Position numbers and translations under genes: made by a program. A stretch of DNA of 8,253 nucleotides from Candidatus Bathyarchaeota archaeon (GTDB taxonomy: Archaea > Thermoproteota > Bathyarchaeia > Bathyarchaeales > Bathycorpusculaceae), in assembly GCA_018396935.1 (NCBI GenBank), contig JAGTRA010000022.1, positions 1,752-10,004 on the forward strand. The letters run 5' to 3'. Under the pieces are notes generated by a model. That model did not search any database. It was not told the origin of the DNA and saw only the letters and a list, made by a program, of their open reading frames with translations. Positions 5,618 to 8,253 of this stretch are shown here, piece after piece; within the stretch, counting starts at the first letter, position 1; every line of letters starts with the position of its first letter.

Positions 5618-5836
5618 ATGTATTCTTCAGTAGCTGCTTTACTGCTTATCGTAGCCTCTGTACTATTTACATGCATCGTAATAGATTACGTAATTTCAAT
5701 CATGGAGAGCGTCTTTAAAAATAATAGTTCACCTCAGATTGAGCAGATCAGAACATTAGAGAAAGCCTTACTTAATCATACAAAAACCTTAATAAATCAG
5801 ATCCAAAACGGAACATACACTCTACAGGAGCCATAA
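5618..5836 (+). CDS. Small one-pass membrane protein, unrecognised
   Basis: This 72-residue protein matches no family I recognise. The start is well supported: ATG 5618 follows a purine tract (5596-5612) with overlapping GGAGG sites, the last 5 nt upstream. Residues 5-29 form one hydrophobic helix (VAALLLIVASVLFTCIVIDYVISIM), followed by a polar tail with a possible amphipathic helix at 40-62. The tail has four N-x-S/T sequons (35, 36, 53, 64), which fits an extracellular C-terminus carrying N-glycans. SSVAALLLIVASVL resembles the mature N-terminus of archaeal type IV pilins, but the basic leader and class III cleavage site of a prepilin are missing. It stands alone between the divergent aIF2-beta gene and cobA. 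A short membrane anchor or a pilin-like subunit are both possible; neither is shown. Confidence 0.68.
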   Translation: MYSSVAALLLIVASVLFTCIVIDYVISIMESVFKNNSSPQIEQIRTLEKALLNHTKTLINQIQNGTYTLQEP

Positions 5837-5955
5837 GAGAGCCAATAGGAGCTTAGCCGCTTAGAGAATAGTTTATCTTTCCACTCTTAGGTTATCCTCA
5901 GCAGGCGGGAGTAAATTATTAAAACTGAGTTGCTGATAGAACTTTAGGGTTTATT
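5837..5955 (+). promoter_or_regulatory. Intergenic region with possible cobA promoter
   Basis: This 119-bp region has an A/T-rich patch TAAATTATTAAAA near 5912-5924, placed so that transcription could start near 5940, shortly before the SD. TCAGCA (near 5892) and TGCTGA (near 5932) form a weak inverted pair around it. There is no clear terminator for the small membrane-protein gene. Confidence 0.3.
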
Positions 5956-6468
5956 TTGGGACATATCTACCTTTATACTGGGACTGGCGGAGGAAAAACC
6001 ACTAACGCTTTAGGTTTAGCGTTACGCTCAGTTGGGCATAAAAAGAAAGTTGTTATTATTCAGTTCATGAAGTGGTGGCGTAAGACAGGGGAGTACAAGG
6101 TTAGGAAGCTTTTAGCTCCATATTACGAGATTTACCTCTTTGGCCGCAGGGGATGGCGTGGCTTAAGCAACCTAAACGAGAGGGATAAGAGACTAGCGAA
6201 AAAAGCGCTTAAATTTGCTGAAAAAATCTTGAAGGAGAAAAAGCCCCATTTGTTGGTATTGGATGAGATAAATTTAGCAGTTCACTGCGGACTTTTAGAT
6301 GTTCAGGAAGTTTTGAAGTTCCTTGATAAAATTCCAAAAAGGACGGATGTAGTCTTAACTGGACGTTATGCTCCTAAGGAGTTAATGGATAGAGCTGACT
6401 TTGTCATAGAGGTTGTGGATGTTAAGCATCCACCTGAGACTGTTACAAAGAAGGGTATTCAATACTAA
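5956..6468 (+). CDS. cobA: CobA/BtuR-type cob(I)yrinic acid a,c-diamide (corrinoid) adenosyltransferase
   Basis: This enzyme moves the 5'-deoxyadenosyl group of ATP to Co(I) of a corrinoid, in the cytoplasm, for synthesis or salvage of adenosylcobalamin. The 170-residue protein opens with the P-loop YTGTGGGKTTNALG (7-20), the GxGxGKTT form typical of this family. Then come QFMKWWRKTGEY (36-47), the Walker-B-like VLDEINLAVHCGLL (101-114), LTGRYAPKEL (134-143) and KHPPETVTKKGIQY at the end. The last segment is two residues shorter than the usual KHxFDAGxKAQxGIxY. The ~20-residue N-terminal extension of enterobacterial CobA is missing. The start is TTG 5956, 6 nt after an AGGG. No other cobamide genes are nearby, so use in salvage and any pathway link are not visible here. 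A corrinoid-binding homologue with another substrate is a minor alternative. Confidence 0.87.
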   Translation: MGHIYLYTGTGGGKTTNALGLALRSVGHKKKVVIIQFMKWWRKTGEYKVRKLLAPYYEIYLFGRRGWRGLSNLNERDKRLAKKALKFAEKILKEKKPHLLVLDEINLAVHCGLLDVQEVLKFLDKIPKRTDVVLTGRYAPKELMDRADFVIEVVDVKHPPETVTKKGIQY

Positions 6469-6479
6469 CGGAATGTAAA

Positions 6480-6489
6480 ATTTATATTA
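6480..6489 (+). promoter_or_regulatory. TATA-like box for the DUF59 gene
   Basis: TTTATATTA lies just past the cobA stop and about 30 nt before the DUF59 start codons. Transcription would start near 6507-6514, so the transcript would have a very short leader or none. Confidence 0.45.
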
Positions 6490-6516
6490 GATGAGTGAAG
6501 AACCTTAGAGGGAGTG

Positions 6517-6810
6517 ATGAATTTGACGGAATTGGAAGAAAAAGTTCGTGAAGTTGTTGGAAAAGTTATAGATCCTGAAACTGGATTAAGCTTCGCTGAG
6601 ATGAATATGATTAGAAGTGTTAAAGAAGAAGAACCCGGCATCGTTAAGGTGGAGTTTACTCCATCCAGCCCCTTCTGCCCCATAGCTTTTAAAATAGCTG
6701 CTGACATTAAGAGGGAAGCGATGAAAGTCCCAGGTGTTAAAAAAGCATTGGTTTACTGCCGTGGACATATGATGGAAAAGCAGATAAATGAATTAACAAA
6801 TAGAGAGTGA
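6517..6810 (+). CDS. DUF59/MIP18-family protein (iron-sulfur assembly-associated)
   Basis: This is a 97-residue single-domain protein of the DUF59 family, whose members (SufT, PaaD-like proteins, eukaryotic MIP18/Cia2) act in iron-sulfur cluster assembly or target maturation. It has the family opening VGKVIDPETGLSFAEMNMI and the core FTPSSPFCPIAFKIAADIK, with the conserved reactive cysteine before proline (Cys54 from ATG 6517). The second strand VEFTPSS and the closing helix after VPGVKKALVYC also fit. Starts are crowded: GTG 6514, ATG 6517 and TTG 6523 are all in frame. I prefer ATG, 4 nt after GAGGG, though GTG overlaps the SD and TTG sits 8 nt after GGAG. It has its own TATA-like box 12-20 bp after cobA. 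A role in making the cluster proteins of this anaerobe is likely but the client is unknown. Confidence 0.83.
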   Translation: MNLTELEEKVREVVGKVIDPETGLSFAEMNMIRSVKEEEPGIVKVEFTPSSPFCPIAFKIAADIKREAMKVPGVKKALVYCRGHMMEKQINELTNRE

Positions 6811-6868
6811 TCATTCTTAAGCTTGGTGGGCGGGACGTTTACTAACCAAAATCTTTAAGTGGAAATAA

Positions 6869-7384
6869 ATGCCTACCTTTCTGCAAAAATTAAAAGGTGT
6901 TGAATTAGGTTTGGCTATAGAAGGCTTTTCCGGAGATAGAAAAACTTCAGACGTAAAAGTTTGCGATTTAACTCCAAGGTCGAGGGCTGTCAACGTTACA
7001 GCTAAGGTGATTTCTAAAGGCGAAGTTAGAAGAGTTACATCCAATAGGGATGGTTCATCCCACAGTGTTTGCGATGCTCTAATAGGTGATGAAACAGGTT
7101 GCATATACCTAACCCTATGGGATGAAAACATAGGTAAAGTAAATGAAGGAGAGACGATAAGCATAGAAAATGGATACATAAGTCTCTTTAGAGGCAGTAT
7201 GCGCCTAAACATTGGAAGATATGGACGCCTTGAATTAGCTAAAGAAGAATTAACATGCGAGGTCAATACTGAAAATAACCTTTCAAATAAAGTTTATGAA
7301 GTGCAAAGACGCCCATTTGGAAGAGGTAGAAGAGAATTTAACACAAGAGGACGAAGAAGCGGATATAAACAAAGAAGATCTTAA
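6869..7384 (+). CDS. ssb: Single-OB-fold single-stranded DNA-binding protein (crenarchaeal SSB type)
   Basis: This 171-residue protein resembles the Sulfolobus SSB, a monomeric OB-fold that coats single-stranded DNA in replication and repair. The OB-fold spans about residues 33-125: VNVTAKVISKGEVRRV, then DALIGDETGCIYLTLWDENIGKVNEG (69-94), ENGYISLFRGSMRLNIG (100-116). Trp84 in TLWDE and Phe107 in LFRG are at positions where aromatic residues stack on bases in the Sulfolobus protein. The tail after ~147 is basic and RGR-rich, ending in GYKQRRS, and lacks the acidic end seen in Sulfolobus. There is an extra ~30-residue N-terminal segment without clear family. ATG 6869 follows an in-frame TAA directly, so it is the first possible start; the SD (GTGG) is weak. 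It seems to be transcribed alone. Another RNA- or DNA-binding OB protein is a less likely reading. Confidence 0.85.
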   Translation: MPTFLQKLKGVELGLAIEGFSGDRKTSDVKVCDLTPRSRAVNVTAKVISKGEVRRVTSNRDGSSHSVCDALIGDETGCIYLTLWDENIGKVNEGETISIENGYISLFRGSMRLNIGRYGRLELAKEELTCEVNTENNLSNKVYEVQRRPFGRGRREFNTRGRRSGYKQRRS

Positions 7385-7599
7385 GCGAAACATTACTTGT
7401 TTCCTTTGCTACTCTACTCCATTGATAATGAATGTTTTTCTCTCCAAACATTTTCCTAGAATTAGACTCCCTAACATTTTTCAAGCTACTGTTTAAACAC
7501 TTCTTTCCATGCGGAAACCGATTTTTGTAATATTTCATAGATCGTAGAAAATTATTTAAAGCGTTCCTCTAAGATAGAAATGGTTAGGAGAAAAGTCCT
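7385..7599 (+). terminator. T-rich intergenic region: likely SSB terminator, then promoter
   Basis: These 215 bp carry no gene I can support. The first part is pyrimidine-rich with T5 runs at 7435-7439, 7477-7481 and 7522-7526, which fits intrinsic archaeal termination on T-tracts after the SSB gene. The end holds the promoter elements of the next gene. Confidence 0.45.
7550..7560 (+). promoter_or_regulatory. TATA-like box for the HhH membrane protein
   Basis: ATTATTTAAAG lies about 45 bp before ATG 7600. Transcription would start near 7580, giving a ~20-nt leader that holds AGGAG (7586-7590) 9 nt before the start. Confidence 0.45.
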
Positions 7600-8100
7600 A
7601 TGCGTTCAGATTACACCCTATATACGGTTGCATTGATTTTCTTTGTGCTAACTGGTATAATCCTAGCATACCAAATAGAATACAGAGAGTTGTATGTGGT
7701 CTCAACGGTTATTTTGGGTCTCTTATGCATTGGAGTTGGATATTACTATAGGCCAAAAGCCAAAGCAGTGGCGGAGGCCGCAGCCTCAACAGTTCCGATA
7801 CAGGGGTCATCACAGCCGCTTCAACCAACCGAAGCACAACCCATAGTTCAAGAAGCCACGCCAAAAGTAGAGACAGCAGTTGCTCAGGTTGTAGAAAAGC
7901 CTACAGCATCTACACTTAAATTAACTGACGTAAAGGGTATAGGGGAGAAGCGCGCAACCCAGCTTAAGGCCATAGGCGTTGAAACGGTTGAAGCACTTGC
8001 AAAGGCCTCCGCAGAGGATATAGCTTCAAAGTTGAAAGTATCGCCAAAAATAGTAAGCCGATGGATAGAAGAAGCTAAGAAGCTTATTGAAAAAACTTGA
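7600..8100 (+). CDS. Two-TM membrane protein with C-terminal helix-hairpin-helix domain
   Basis: This 166-residue protein has three parts. Two hydrophobic helices (about 8-24 and 32-50) with a short charged loop anchor it in the membrane. A Pro/Ala/Gln/Thr-rich linker (about 51-105) is probably disordered. The C-terminal domain (107-165) is helix-hairpin-helix: LTDVKGIGEKRATQLKAIGV, then TVEALAKASAEDIASKL and a last helix ending EEAKKLIEKT. VKGIGEKRATQL is a typical HhH turn, and the domain resembles the DUF4332-like and RNA-polymerase-alpha-like helical modules. Such domains bind DNA without sequence preference or mediate protein contacts. Basic residues after the second helix (RPKAK, 51-55) suggest, by the positive-inside rule, that the linker and HhH lie in the cytoplasm. 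ATG 7600 has AGGAG 9 nt upstream. Function is unknown; tethering of DNA to the membrane is one inference. Confidence 0.8.
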   Translation: MRSDYTLYTVALIFFVLTGIILAYQIEYRELYVVSTVILGLLCIGVGYYYRPKAKAVAEAAASTVPIQGSSQPLQPTEAQPIVQEATPKVETAVAQVVEKPTASTLKLTDVKGIGEKRATQLKAIGVETVEALAKASAEDIASKLKVSPKIVSRWIEEAKKLIEKT

Positions 8101-8122
8101 AGCAGCCGTTTCCTACAGAGAT

Positions 8123-8253
8123 TCAAAATCCTATTGTATTTCTTCTTTTAGCTTTTCTAATGGCTTTTATTAAAGTTTCCAGCTCCTTTCTCCTATAAAT
8201 TTCTCAAAAAGAACCCCATCAACGCCTCCATAATATCTACTAATTTTCCTTAC
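8123..8253 (-). CDS. Possible 3' end of a minus-strand gene (partial, maybe frameshifted)
   Basis: Read on the minus strand from the right edge, one frame is open for 27 codons (VRKISRYYGGVDGVLFEK, then FIGERSWKL) and stops at 8170-8172. A second frame, just downstream, reads YRRKELETLIKAIRKAKRRN, then TIGF, and stops at 8123-8125; it has the charged helical look of coding sequence. Joining the two needs a one-base change near 8199-8206, within AAATTT on the minus strand. Either the gene ends at 8170 and the second stretch is chance, or a frameshift or sequencing error splits one gene. I recognise no family in so short a piece. Confidence 0.3.

Noticed and set aside
5533..5718. 61-codon plus-strand frame in the divergent region
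   Set aside because: It overlaps the better-supported 72-residue gene in another frame and has no SD.
6817..7266. Minus-strand open frame (149 codons) opposite the SSB gene
   Set aside because: It mirrors the SSB coding frame, and its peptide shows no recognisable domain.
7338..7538. 66-codon minus-strand frame downstream of the SSB gene
   Set aside because: It partly covers the SSB tail on the opposite strand and a T-rich terminator region; its composition reflects that A/T bias.

Overview
The window is archaeal. It encodes aIF1A, aIF2-beta, a RIO1-type kinase, a Dim2/Pno1-type KH protein and a DUF424 protein. It also has a single-OB-fold SSB of the crenarchaeal type, TATA-like boxes, and frequent TTG/GTG starts behind good Shine-Dalgarno (SD) sites. 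Together with a benzoyl-CoA-reductase-like cluster and a membrane-anchored helix-hairpin-helix protein, this suits an uncultivated anaerobic TACK lineage, Bathyarchaeia being my best guess. That placement is inference; no rRNA is present.

Region A (1-2845, + strand) is the end of an ATP-driven, low-potential electron-transfer operon. It holds the C-terminal 281 residues of an HgdB/BcrB/BcrC-type iron-sulfur subunit, two different BcrA/BcrD/HgdC-family ATPases, and a 2x[4Fe-4S] ferredoxin. The presumed electron path is ferredoxin to ATPase dimer to the catalytic subunit and an acyl-CoA substrate. Two non-identical ATPases resemble class I benzoyl-CoA reductase (BcrC-B-A-D plus ferredoxin) more than the homodimeric activator of 2-hydroxyacyl-CoA dehydratases.

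Region B (2871-5436, - strand) is a translation and ribosome-maturation block. It reads aIF2-beta, DUF424, a 177-bp gap with a 10-bp phased repeat and TATA-like box, then aIF1A, RIO1 and the KH protein. It converges on region A with only 25 bp between the stop codons.

Region C (5437-8100, + strand) is a row of apparently separate small genes: a 72-residue one-pass membrane protein, a CobA-type corrinoid adenosyltransferase, a DUF59/MIP18-like protein, an SSB with a basic tail, and a two-TM protein with a C-terminal helix-hairpin-helix domain. The last ~130 bp hold what looks like the 3' end of a minus-strand gene, possibly frameshifted.

I saw no tRNA, rRNA, CRISPR array or insertion sequence. 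The least ordinary items are the two-ATPase module with its degenerate first ATPase, the ferredoxin with no ordinary start codon near its SD, the phased repeat before aIF1A, and the two unassigned membrane proteins. None amounts to a clearly new system.
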